DNA from: Phoebastria nigripes
Lineage: Eukaryota > Chordata > Aves > Procellariiformes > Diomedeidae
Reading direction: 5' to 3'
Length of the DNA: 64,000 nucleotides
NCBI GenBank assembly: GCA_035582835.1
Contig: JAYKAV010000112.1
Span: 4,171,461 to 4,235,460, forward strand
Positions 27,232-37,479 of the stretch are shown here, piece after piece; position 1 is the first letter of the stretch, and each line of letters opens with the position of its first letter. The notes beneath the pieces were generated by a model, which saw only the letters and a program-made list of their open reading frames with translations, searched no databases and was not told the DNA's origin. The position numbers were made by a program, and so were the translations under genes.

Positions 27232-30200
27232 CAAAGATAGCAAATGAACTAGTAATTCAATATGTGGTCTGTAAAACACACTGGGCCACCTTACACTGTG
27301 GCATTTGATCTTGATCTCAACTTGGAAGCTATACAGCTNTACATTTTTTACATGACTATCCAACTCCTACAAAAGTGATGCTAACTCAAAATATCCAGAA
27401 GCATCAGATAAGGACCAAATAAACCAATTACATACTTGGCTTCTTTTACCTAAACAAACGCTGGTTTGTTTGTGGCTAACAAACATATTACACTCAAAAT
27501 TATTTTCTTGATTGGTACAACACAGTAAGTGTTTTAATAAATCTGCTAATTGTTTTTAATGAATTGGAAGAAAACTCAGCCTATGCACGTGAGGAGAGCC
27601 TTTACTAAGTGGTCTTCACCAGGGCTATCGCTGTGCCTAAACCTAAGCGCAGAGTTAAGGACCTGGCTGAATTTTGATCTAGATTTGTTAAATAAGGCAA
27701 GTAGCAACATGGATGCCTGTAATGCAGAACTAGTCCTGGCAATCCAATGACGTCCTTTGGTCTGCTCATTTGCTGCTTTCCGTCATGTGTAGTATGTTTT
27801 CTGCTGTACAAGAGGCATATAAACCACCTCTAACGGAGATTTTCCATCTCTTTTTGTCTGGTGTAAACTAACACAAAGCTATAAGGCATTGGAGAATCCA
27901 CATCCTTGAGTCTGGACAAGTAAAACTACACATATAGCATACAAATAAATGCACAGAGAAAGAAAAACAGGAGATGGGGCTGTGGTTCAAAGTCGTTAGT
28001 GCCGTGTGTTTGGGATAACTGTGTTAGTCAGCGGTAACGACACCTTGAGTTAAGTTGGGCTGATCATCCCAAAATGTTCCGGAAAAAGCTTACCAAATGG
28101 GCGCAAGTTTTGTTTATGCCACAGATTGGTATGTTTTCTTAAAATTTCTATTTGATTTTGTACTCAGCTTTCACTATTTGAATTATAGTAGTTTCTGGGA
28201 AGCAGAAGTGTTATTAGCATCAATACAGCCTGGAAAAACTACTGTTTAGTAGAAAACAGCTTACAATATTCTCCCATTGCAGTTTACTAGTTAAATACTG
28301 TCTTATAGCCATGACACGGTATATGATTACATTTTCTATGCTACAGCAAAGTAAAAGACATAGCACATATTAATTGGAGAGCAAATTCATTAATAGTATA
28401 AAAGTAACAATCAATGAGAATTGATTAGCATGCTGCTGTTCAACTGGAAACCTCTTTTGATTTTCCAAGAACATACCAAATTAAAAAAAAGCACTTTAGA
28501 ACAGCACGTTAATATTTAATTACTACACTTTTAAGCAAAATGTTCACCAAATACTGCAAAAAGTGGATTTTCAGTCATAAATTAAGTGTGCAAATTGCCA
28601 TTATGACTACATTCAAAAGAATAAAGGACAACATTCATTCTCGCTGCAGAGAAAATTAAGTCTCTTAAGTGTTGCTCTTTGCCATGAAGTACTTCCTATC
28701 TATGTGGTATATTTTATTTCCCTTTTTGGCAACAACTGCACTCCTTTGAAGGCATCCTGACAAGCCTTCAGAGCTTAAAATTAACATACCAGCTTTGTTT
28801 TGGTCAGTTTAGTACAGTATCCAAACCAGGTTTCTGGAGAATGTCCATAACCTGCCCACCGGTGAGTGGGCAGGACAGCGGGAGGGCAGCGTGACACACA
28901 GACCCTGCCTGCCATGGGAGAGCGACCCAGGGCCCTTTGCCACAGCTGCTGCAGCACCGCTGGCCTTCACGACGGACTTTGGAAGCTTTCACTAAGTGAA
29001 AGTAAGTTTTTATTTAACACTGCTCGTACGCCTTTTCAAAATGACTATTCCGAACCATTTGCCAAAACAGCTGCTTCACGAGAAACTTCCAGCCCGTGAT
29101 CTCAGATGCTCCAAGCCAAAGCCGGTCAGCGAAACCTAGTGCCCCAAAAGGATGCAAACATGCAACAGCGAACACCTGCAAACCCCCTGCTTCCGCGCTG
29201 AGCTCCGCTTAAAGTAGGTGTGATCCCGTCGCTAGGCACTGCTCTGGACATTTGTGGGTTCAATCCCTACACAGGGGTGAGAGTTTAGCAACGAATGCAG
29301 GCCTGCCACTATGCAATGGCTTTTAATGTGTTATTTGAAGCCCTGCTGTTGAACCTACTTTCTAAACCGTAACAACTATAGAGGAAAACAACAAGATCTA
29401 TGAAACCACAAGATCACTTGTAATGCAAATACAGACATTTTTAAGCAGGTAATTTAGCTGGAAAATGGTTGATGTCTTTCTGGACCCATACAGGAGCTTT
29501 ATGGCGACCACGGCCATTTGAAAGTGGCTCCACCATAGTCGAAAAGCGTGCTAAAAAGGTTATGGAAAGGAGCAATTGCCAGACACAGCCTAAAGCCCTA
29601 GCTTTCCAGAGTTACATTGTTAGCTTTTCAAATTCAATATTAACTCCAATAGCCAGCTTGCAGAACAGGCTAATGAACAGCACGCTTTTGCTGGAAAAAG
29701 AAAATTCCCCCAAAGTTTGCCTTCATTCAAGGAGAAGGGGAAAAGCATTCAAATGTGTGAAAGTATTATTTCTCCCGTTCTTGTTTAATAGAAAAAACAT
29801 GTAATTTGATTGTAAAACCGTGCGTATGGACTGAAAACTTAAAATCAGGCCAGAGATAAATGTTATGGTTTGGATATAAACTGAATATTGGTATTTATAA
29901 TTGAAACGAGGACATAACCTTAATTTGTGTCACAGGCAGAAACACTGTAATTAAAAACTTTTATGGGGTAGTAACTAATTTTGTATTATATGTGCTCTTT
30001 AAAGTTCCCATAGCAATATAAAAGTTTTATTACGCTGGATGTTATCAACGTATGCATTTATAAGCACTCGCATTATGCCGTGCAAGCTGTTCTCATCATC
30101 CTGAGGTCTTTTGTAAGAAGCGGCTCAACTAATGGGACTCTCTGGTCNGGCTTATTTTGTTACACCTGCCACCGAAGAGATAAGCCGGCGCTGTCGAATG

Positions 30201-30453
30201 CTGACAGAAGATACAGATCACCTAACATGTTAAAAAAAACGCATACCGTTAACCGATTTCAGGCAAAAGTAATCTCAGCTCCCCAAACTACCGACCTAGC
30301 CGGCCGGACGCAAGCTGCCACCGCTGCCCCGGCTGATCGCAGCACCGCACCGCGGCTGAGCGCGCCCAGCCCGACGGGGAGCGCACCCCGCTGGGGGAGG
30401 CAGACACCGCCTGCCCGCGGGTGGGGGCGGCGGGGCCCCGCGGCATCCCACCC

Positions 30454-30540
30454 GCGTCCCACCGCGGGGGCTCCGCCGGGATCGCGTCCCACCGCGGGCT
30501 CCCACCGCGTCCCAGCGGGTCCCAACCGCGGCGTCGCCCT
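30454..30540. repeat. GC-rich short tandem-like repeat, unit gcgtcccaccgcggg
   Basis: The 15-mer gcgtcccaccgcggg occurs perfectly at 30,454-30,468 and again at 30,484-30,498. It is followed by degenerate variants (caccgcgtcccagcgggtcccaaccgcgg) to about 30,535. It lies in the intronic half of the AFF3 CpG island. The CpGs are intact, so the block is probably unmethylated in the germ line. Confidence 0.75.
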
Positions 30541-30885
30541 GGGGGTCCCGGCGCTGCCCGGGGCCGCCTCCCCGCACACCGGGTGGCTCCGGCGGTGACC
30601 GCCACGGAGCGCGCCCCCTTCGCGGACCCCAGCCCGCCCCGACGGGGGCCCGCCGCCCCGGGGCCGAGCCGTGCCGGGCCGGCGGCGGAGAGCGGCGGCC
30701 GCCCGGGGGCGGCGTGCCTCCCGCAGCAAACTCCGGGAGTTGGCAGAGGCAGCGGCTTGGGGAGGGTGGTGCGGGGGGGGAGGGCAGCGCTTCCCACCTC
30801 CAGCCGCTAATGACATTTCTAGAAATTGTTTCCCCTCCTCCCTGGCAGCTCCGCACCCGCCGCCGGGGCGGGCAGGGATGGGGGT

Positions 30886-31015
30886 NNNNNNNNNNNNNNN
30901 NNNNNNNNNNNNNNNNNNNNNNNNNNNNNNNNNNNNNNNNNNNNNNNNNNNNNNNNNNNNNNNNNNNNNNNNNNNNNNNNNNNNNNNNNNNNNNNNNNNN
31001 NNNNNNNNNNNNNNN
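30886..31015. other. Assembly gap (130 N)
   Basis: There are 130 consecutive N bases inside the CpG island, flanked by GC-rich sequence (gggcagggatggggt on the left, ggtgggggggtg on the right). Sequence dropout in such DNA is common. Long apparent ORFs that cross this gap are artefacts of reading through N. Missing sequence could include additional repeat units or an alternative exon. Confidence 0.98.
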
Positions 31016-31269
31016 GGTGGGGGGGTGTGAAAGGGGCGTGCAGGAGGGATGGGGGATGCGCTCCGGGAGTGCAGCCCGGGGTGCCAGTGGCGGGTGAGCA
31101 CAGGGGATTATTGGGGGAGATTGGGGGGGTGCAAGAGACCCCGCAGCCCAACACTACATTCACCTCCCGGACCCACCCTGGCAGCCAGGGGAGGGGGCAC
31201 CCTTCCCTCTGCCCCTCCCGGGCCAGCAATGCTGGGAGAGCAAGTGGCAGGGGAGACACCTCCCGGGGT

Positions 31270-31546
31270 ACTGCACCCCCTCTTGCTAATGCACCCGCCG
31301 CCCCAGTTATTGCACCCCCGAGCCCCTGCACCCCCGAGCCCCTGCACCCCCTTATTGCACACCCACTATTACTGCACCCCCAATTTATGGCACCCCGACA
31401 GGTAAGTGCGCACCCACCCCAAATTACTGCACACCCCTCCCCCCAATTATTGCACATCCCCCAGTTATTGCACCCCCTTCAGCTCTTGCACACCCCCCGT
31501 TACAGCACTCCCCCGTTATAGCACCCCCCGCAGATCCTGCCCCCCT
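31270..31546. repeat. Degenerate C-rich minisatellite, core tgcacccc
   Basis: About 15 imperfect copies of a unit built on (a/t)ttgcaccccc follow one another with a spacing of roughly 13-25 bases, for example two adjacent copies of cgagcccctgcaccc near 31,320-31,345. On the minus (AFF3 sense) strand it reads as G-runs separated by short spacers. It lies in the first 325 bases of the intron, directly after the splice donor. Unlike the rest of the island it is CpG-poor. Confidence 0.85.
31402..31407 (+). other. Consensus splice donor on the antisense strand
   Basis: The plus strand reads acag|gtaagt, a full-consensus 5' splice site, within the minisatellite and antisense to AFF3. If transcription also starts in the lower half of the CpG island, this could end the first exon of an antisense RNA. 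There is no other support. Confidence 0.25.
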
Positions 31547-31594
31547 CCCGGTGGCTGCTCCCCGCGCCCGGGGGGAGGCAGAGGCACCACTCAC

Positions 31595-31647
31595 CACAGA
31601 GAGTCCAGGTCCCACTCCTGAAGGAGAGCTAAGTCGAAGCTGTCCAT
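31595..31647 (-). CDS. AFF3: AFF3 (LAF4) first coding exon, partial gene
   Basis: Reading the minus strand from 31,647, an ATG in strong Kozak context (A at -3, G at +4) opens 17 codons, MDSFDLALLQEWDLDSL, plus the bases TG of a split codon. A consensus GTGAGT donor follows at 31,594-31,589. The peptide matches the AFF3 amino terminus as I remember it, except that residue 15 is Asp instead of Glu; the split TG codon fits the Cys that follows in AFF3. The start differs clearly from AFF1, AFF2 and AFF4. AFF3 is a nuclear AF4/FMR2-family protein tied to transcription elongation (super elongation complex type scaffolds) and is expressed in lymphoid cells, brain and limb. Only this exon is present; the rest must lie below position 1. 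The identification rests on recalled homology over 17 residues plus the splice site and CpG-island context. Confidence 0.85.
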
Positions 31648-31658
31648 GGTGAGCGATG

Positions 31659-31700
31659 TCAGCGCCGCCGCGCTGCAACCACACGGCGTCCGGGGCGCAT
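31659..31700 (-). promoter_or_regulatory. Upstream ORF (13 codons) in the AFF3 5' leader
   Basis: On the minus strand an ATG at 31,700 opens 13 codons rich in Arg (MRPGRRVVAARRR) and closes at a TGA at 31,661-31,659. The stop lies 11 bases before the AFF3 start codon. The uORF ATG has A at -3 but C at +4, a moderate context, while the main ATG is strong. If the leader is transcribed through here, the short spacing would favour leaky scanning over efficient reinitiation. A possible 3' splice site (ctgcccgcggtgcag) ends just 5 bases upstream of the uORF ATG, so the ATG could be either in a first exon or at the start of a second one. Confidence 0.5.
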
Positions 31701-31897
31701 CTTAACTGCACCGCGGGCAGGGCGAGGGCGCGGAGCACCCCCGGCGCCGCCGCCGGCCCCTCTCCGCACACGCGCGGGCGGGGACGGACCCCCCGCCGCC
31801 ACCTTCCCCCCGCTTCCCCCTAAAAAAAAGCAAACCCCCAAAAAACCCGTGCCACCGCTCGTTTGCGAGCGGCGCGGCTCGGCTGGGCTCGGCTCGG

Positions 31898-31909
31898 CCG
31901 CCGCCGCCG
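31898..31909. repeat. (CCG)4 trinucleotide tract in AFF3 promoter
   Basis: Four perfect CCG units (CGG on the AFF3 sense strand) lie about 250 bases upstream of the AFF3 ATG, next to degenerate ggctc pentamers at 31,876-31,896. The tract is short here. Confidence 0.9.
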
Positions 31910-32010
31910 CGCTCCGCTCCCGCCCCGCTCCCCCGCGCCTCCTCCCTCCCCCCTCCGCGCCGGGAGCGCGGCCGAGGCGGCGCCCGCCCCGCGCACGCTG
32001 CGCCCGCGCC

Positions 32011-32032
32011 CGCGCAGCGCCCGCGCAGCGCC
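32011..32032. repeat. 11-bp perfect tandem duplication (cgcgcagcgcc)
   Basis: Two identical adjacent copies of cgcgcagcgcc lie in the GC-rich segment upstream of AFF3. Neighbouring cgcgcccgc strings make the whole stretch 31,990-32,040 locally repetitive and similar to NRF1-type GCGC-rich promoter motifs. Confidence 0.8.
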
Positions 32033-32240
32033 CGCCCGGCGCGGGGGGGCGGGCCCGGCCCGCTGCACGGGGGGAGTTGGTGGGAACTTGCACCCTGAGA
32101 GGTCTGCCTGGCCGAAGTTGGGCTTGGGGTTGGTTTTTTCCCCCCTCCTACTCCTCCACGCGTGCTCCCTGCCCCTCGGCCCCGTGGGGCACGGGCCGGC
32201 TGGGTGCCCTCGGGTGGGCCTCGGCACACGGGCTGGCCAG

Positions 32241-35200
32241 CAGCTCACGCGCGGTGACCACCAGGATGGAGACAACACTGGGGAGAAATTGGGGCAGGTT
32301 TATTGTGGGACAGGCCGTGGCCCCAGTCCCACGGCGCTGGAAGCCAGCAGCCCGGGGTGCCAGCGTGGGCCCTCTCTGCCCGCGGGGCCGGCAGTCTTTC
32401 AGCAGTTCAGGCGTGGGGTCTAGGGTTGGGTTAATGTGGTTTTGCACCGATTCCTCCTTAGATGGGTGATAAGCTGCACCTGTGCAAATCACAGCTCCTA
32501 TAGGCTCCATCTGCATACAGGTCTACCTAGATCTGCACAGCAGATTAAAGGTCCCTGGATTGCATGAAGCATTTAAAAATAAGTGATCTCTGGTTAAAAA
32601 TAAAAGTACCAGTCGTCAGTGCTTGCTACCTAAAGAGAGTAAGACGCCTCACACTGTCCAGCCTGCGTGAAGCACTGGCTGTGATATCTGGCTGGCCAGG
32701 GGAGGCAGGCTCTCCTGATTTGTAGTTGCTGAATCACATTAAGAGAGGTTAACACACATTAAATACTTTCCAGAATATTGGGCTTTTCAGCTAAGCAGTG
32801 AGTAGCTGCCAGAGAAGTGCCATGTCATNGCAGACGGGGAGAAGAAATGTGCAAAATCCGTGATGAAAAGAGGGGGCTATTCATGTGACAGTGCCAATGC
32901 GAATATCCAACAGGGCGATCCCACACTGGGAGATCCCTGCTCTTGGGAGACCAACCCAACCCAGCTTGCAGCTGACTAGTGGCACCCTGACATGCGCGTA
33001 GCCCTGGCAGCCCAGAGCAGTGTAGAGGCTCAAGTATTTATGCAGGCTTCTGGACTGGTTTTNTGACTGTATGTTATTCGTTCCTGAGTTAATTTAGGGC
33101 TGGTAACCCTGCACAAGCTGCAGCCACAGCTTTGGCTGCAGCATAGGCACACTCCAAGGGAAAGGTTTGAAAACCCGTACGTTTGTATGCAGCTTTCGGC
33201 AAGTCATCTGAAAATCCTGAGCCACTCCAGAGCTGCTTCTGTTCCCTTGCACAGCCAAGGTGGTGCTGCCTCCTACTGCCAGAAGTCCCCCGACCCTGTG
33301 GATGTGGCGCATCTTCAGCCTGGAGGGACCCACGGGAGCCCGCTCCTGCCAGGTCTGTCTCCTCACCTTCCCCAGTGGGGTGGAGGAGGACGTGTCCCGG
33401 GTCGGGAAGGATTGCAGCACCCCCTGTCTAACCAGAGCAAATGAAGATGAAAATGAAAAAAATCAGGCCAGTTCAGATACCAGGCTTGGTCCAGTATTAA
33501 TGGACACATAAAACCACCTGAAAACAGCCTTTTCTGTCAGCTGAGGTAAAGCTCAGCGTGGCTGAAGGTTGAGCCTGCAAAGCAGGTAACATTCTCAACA
33601 AATACATTACTTACGTGTGAAGGTGTGAAGGGCAGCATATCTACACTGACCTTCTTAAGCCACGGCTTGTGCTGCTTCACTCTTCTTATTTTAAGGGGAG
33701 ATTTTGCAACCCTCATTGCAGTATGGCCCTGATTCTTTCCCTGAGTCCCAGTTTACGCAGTGATTTGCAGAAGTGCTTAAATCACCCTCGAAGTGGTATG
33801 TACGGCAGGCGAGGCTTAGGCTGTCTTTATGGACTAAATCACTAGAGGTAGATCCCCTTTACGTCAGCGCTGGAGCTGACCGTAGGTCGTTCTGTAAAGT
33901 GCGAGGTGGACTGCAATGGTCACAAGTGGCAGCTCACAAACGTGTGGAAACTTGGGAGTGAAATCCTGGAGGCTAAATTCATCATCCAAACTGAGATCAA
34001 TAGAAAAAGTAAACAAACGGCATGAACAGCACTGAGTGAATTAAATTTCAAACAGTAATACATAATGATAGCAACATAGGCAGTATGTTTTATGTTTTTA
34101 ATATGTTTTAACACACGAGATTTTTTTTTTTTACATTTCTTGCATGTATATTATTATTGTGGCTCTTTTCTTTCCCATCATGGCCATGATTCTCTTCTCA
34201 TGCGGAGCAGAGAACATCAAGACTAATTGCATTGAAATTAATGCCAATTGAAAATCTCAACTGTTTTGCTTAGCTGCCAAGTGCTGGAAGCTTCCCCTTT
34301 TCTTCTCTGGCCTTGATGGCATTTTTGAAACTCCTTGTACGTGAGACCTCACCTACAGGTTACCCTTCCACCCCTGATTTTGCTTCGTCTGGGATGCGCC
34401 CAGCCAGGAAGGCTTGTGACTTTGCTGCATTCCTCTGCTCACTCCTCAGCATAACACCGTGGTCGGTCCCTGTGGCCGGAGCATCCTCTGTGCTCCACAG
34501 ACTCACTCACTCAAATCCTTTCCACTTGCCAGCCATCGAACAGTAACCTCACCTGCTGCTTTCTTACTTCAAAATGTCCCATCTATTACCAAGCATGGTA
34601 TGATTGTAACCGTAACATACAGTAAATTAACACAGACGGTTTAAAAGGAGTTCAGGCCCCTGCCTGAAGGAACACCTTCCATGCTGCCTGTTGCAACCCC
34701 CAGCTTCCCCACAGCTACCGGTTCCCCCCTGTCATCCCTTGCTGTGTGACATGTCAACATATTTTCAGCTCCTGTAGGGAGTGAAGCCTACCTCTTCAGG
34801 AAAGCATGGCGTTATATAAATAAAAATATGCCGTGTGCTATCTAATCCTGCTCACTATACATATATTTTTAATGATTCATGTAGACATTACTTGCCCCCT
34901 CATTGTGCTCTTTCCTCTGTTAACAGCTCTTCATTAAGAATAAGCAAGCAACTGTGCCCAGTCAAGCAGACTTTCTAAGAAGAGCTGAAGGCCTAGGAAC
35001 AATATGTAATTCAAATCCGTTACATAAAGAATGCATGTAACAAGAAAGCTGAACATCAGCTTAAAAGTTGACATTTCCCACTTCTCAGACTCTCTGTCTT
35101 GAGTGTGGCATAGCAACTGCCTGAGGAAGAGTAAAGATAATTTTAATGCAACATAAAATAAGGGGGAGGTGAGAAATACTACATTCTTAGTCAACATCCT

Positions 35201-37479
35201 CTACAAAAAATATCACCATAGTATCTTTTTGGTATAACCTACCTTTAAAACATGTACCCAGCGAGAAATGAGTTCCCAGCAAATTCGTAAGACCTTAACT
35301 GAATGCTTTCAAAGAACAGGATAGGAGTTCTGGCGGTGACCAGTGTAGAAAACTCCTTAGCATCAGTACAGTGTGTCTCAAGAATGTGATTTTCTACGTC
35401 TTACCCCACTTCTGACACAGCAATGTGGAGGTGGTGGGACACGGTCAGACCTTTCTCTTGCCTGTGGATTTCAGCAGTTGTGGGGGCAGCCGCACAGCTG
35501 TGTATACGCAGCATGGTCCAGGATTAGGCCGTGCATGTCGCACCTCGCGGTCTCGAGGACAAAGTGAGGGCTGTTACATCTCATCACTTCTCACCAGTAA
35601 ATCCATGCCTGTTCTAGTCCGAACAGCCTAATCCATCAGCAATTTCTTTGGAGGGCAGATTGCTAGATTGCTCAAGGGGAGGGCTACCAAGCACAGTCAC
35701 ACTTGTTTCGGTGTGCGGTGCACTTCTAGCACTCATTGCAAGGCAGTCCTCCCAGGGCAGCTCCAGCAGCTGCTCTGACCTCCTGTGTAGGCTGGGACAG
35801 GACATATATGGTTCCTCAGTGAGTGTTTACATAAAGCCCAGACACAAATCTCTTCCAAAGGATGAAAAAGCCAAGAAGCATTATTTAATCTTGCTTCAGC
35901 AAGACCGTACTGAGTAGTACCTACTTCAGCTGGGCACTGGCTCCACAGGGGCAAGGGATCCTAAATTAGAGTGGGTGTTGCAGAATCAGTCCCTCAGTGC
36001 TTTAGGATGTGTTTTGTTTGTCCAAGGGACTCTAAAGTAGTCTGTTGAATATGCTTTATAATAGGTTTGCTATTTAAATTTAAATACAGTGTTCCACTTT
36101 AATTAGATACTTACAGGCTTAAGTGTAGAGGAGTTTTAAATGTAGTTCTTTTCATAACCTCACAGAGTTTACAGCAAGGCAAACCCACTGGATTATCTAG
36201 TCTAGCCACCTGTATATCACAGCCAGTTCAGTTTCACTGTTTTTCCCGTGTTCAGCTCAGTAACTTGCAGTTTGAACAGTTGAACAGCCCATAGTTTAGT
36301 ACGCTTAACATAATAAAATGTTCATTTGTAAATAATTTTACTCCCTGAATAGCTTTACTTTCCCCCTGTATCTATAGGTCTTCAACCCAATAATGTCTCA
36401 TTAAGTAACTGCTAAATTCCAGCGCAATAGCCGTTGTTGCTTCAGCAGAGAGCAAAATGAGCTCTGAATTGGGTTTCCCTGTTCATTTAAACTTGCAATC
36501 TGCTTTGAAATTCCTTAGGGTGAAAGTTGTGTTTATGTCTAATTGCTAACGTATGCCTAACCTTAACTCTGACTCAGCAGGTATAAGTGCTCCTCGATTC
36601 CATGCTCTTATATACCCCGTTATTGCATTATTATACGCTATATTCGTTAGGTGGTTCTTCTCTAGTCACTACAGAAGGTGCCAAAAATATTGTGAATGAT
36701 TTCTCTCCTGCAAATTTCATCACAGTCTATTTATATACTGTCGCTTCTGAGATTTGATAAGACCAGAGCGTAATATGGCATGGATACAGATGCTGTCAAA
36801 GTTAAGTTAACACAACATATTTCATCACCCTCCCACTTAACATGCATAATACACAAATGGTTGCAAACTATCGCTCTTTTAAAGAAGCAAAATATATGGA
36901 TTTAATTTTTAATGATTTAGCTTGGTAATTAATCCAAATTATTAGTTAACAATAGCTAAAACAGAGAACTATAATGGATTCTCTGGATAATGAAAATATT
37001 TATTATTTTAATAAGTTGCATGGCTGGAAGTCTAAGTCAAGTCTTAGTCTACTGGCCACATATTGCTCTTGATTCACACGTAGGACCCCCACGGAGGTAG
37101 GTGGATGGCTGTGTCCCCGAACGAAGAAATATAAATCGCTGCTTCCGAGTATTGATGACAACATCTATCATGTCAGCTGCAGAATTGATCCATCTTAAAT
37201 CATGAGCCAGGGCTGAAGGAATTATGCCAATTAGAAAGACACAGATTTTTTTTTCCCTCATTTTTCTCTTTCCTATAATTTTTGCCCCACACAAAAGGCT
37301 TTGAGACCTATTTATATTATGAAAGTCCTTTTGTCGCCTGAGACCCAAAGAAAGATTTCAAAAGAAAATGTAATTGCTGAACAGAAGTGCTACGAGGGCC
37401 GTTTCAGGCTCAGGGGAGGGGAAGGTCAAGTTTTTAACCTGGAAACAAAAGGATTGAACCCAACGCTGTGAGTGGGCTT
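32241..37479. other. Non-coding 5' flank of AFF3
   Basis: The CpG density drops above 32,240. Apart from the ancient CR1-like tail at 36,165 and an old repeat fragment at 34,183-34,255 nothing was recognised. Untranslated upstream AFF3 exons could be here but cannot be called without transcripts. Confidence 0.55.
36165..36285 (-). mobile_element. Ancient degenerate CR1-like 3' tail
   Basis: The plus-strand text (ggattatctagtctagcc, acctgtatatcacag, cagtaacttgcagtttgaac) resembles the ancient amniote CR1 3' region that reads roughly as catctagtctgacctcctgtataacacagg. It corresponds to the younger CR1 segment aagatcatcgagtccaacc at 22,450. It is heavily mutated with no open frame. The match is from memory, and the boundaries are approximate. 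Confidence 0.5.

Larger units (their letters stand above)
23185..30259. other. Non-coding, presumed AFF3 intron, promoter-proximal part
   Basis: AT-rich DNA up to the edge of the CpG island. It contains the CpG-dense patch at 25,070 and a repeat half-site at 27,193. An octamer atgcaaat occurs at about 29,421. No exon could be supported. Confidence 0.6.
30260..32240. promoter_or_regulatory. AFF3: CpG island promoter region of AFF3
   Basis: Base composition changes sharply from AT-rich flank to very GC- and CpG-rich DNA between about 30,260 and 32,240, and falls off again above 32,240. The AFF3 start codon sits in its upper half. No TATA box is visible upstream of the exon on the minus strand; GC-box-like strings (ccgcccc, cccgccc) cluster at about 31,915-32,040, which suits a dispersed TATA-less start. 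The block holds (CCG)4 at 31,898-31,909, a perfect 7-bp stem hairpin at 31,855-31,872, an 11-bp tandem pair at 32,011-32,032 and a C-rich minisatellite. The exact transcription start cannot be read from sequence. Confidence 0.8.

Noticed and set aside
29206..29285. Possible tRNA: ggttcaatccc T-arm-like hairpin at about 29,258-29,274
   Set aside because: The T-stem and loop fit, but no matching acceptor stem, D-arm or A-box lies at the correct distance upstream. Probably chance.
30817..30824. ttctagaa as a heat-shock or STAT site
   Set aside because: A single 8-base palindrome occurs often by chance and has no neighbouring matching units.
30259..31101. 280-codon minus-strand open frame in the CpG island
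   Set aside because: It reads through the 130-base N gap, and GC-rich DNA has few stop codons. The sequence is Pro/Gly/Arg/Ala-rich and unlike any known protein.
31849..32469. 206-codon plus-strand open frame and overlapping frames on both strands
   Set aside because: These are open because of CpG-island composition. Several frames are open at once and no domain is recognisable.
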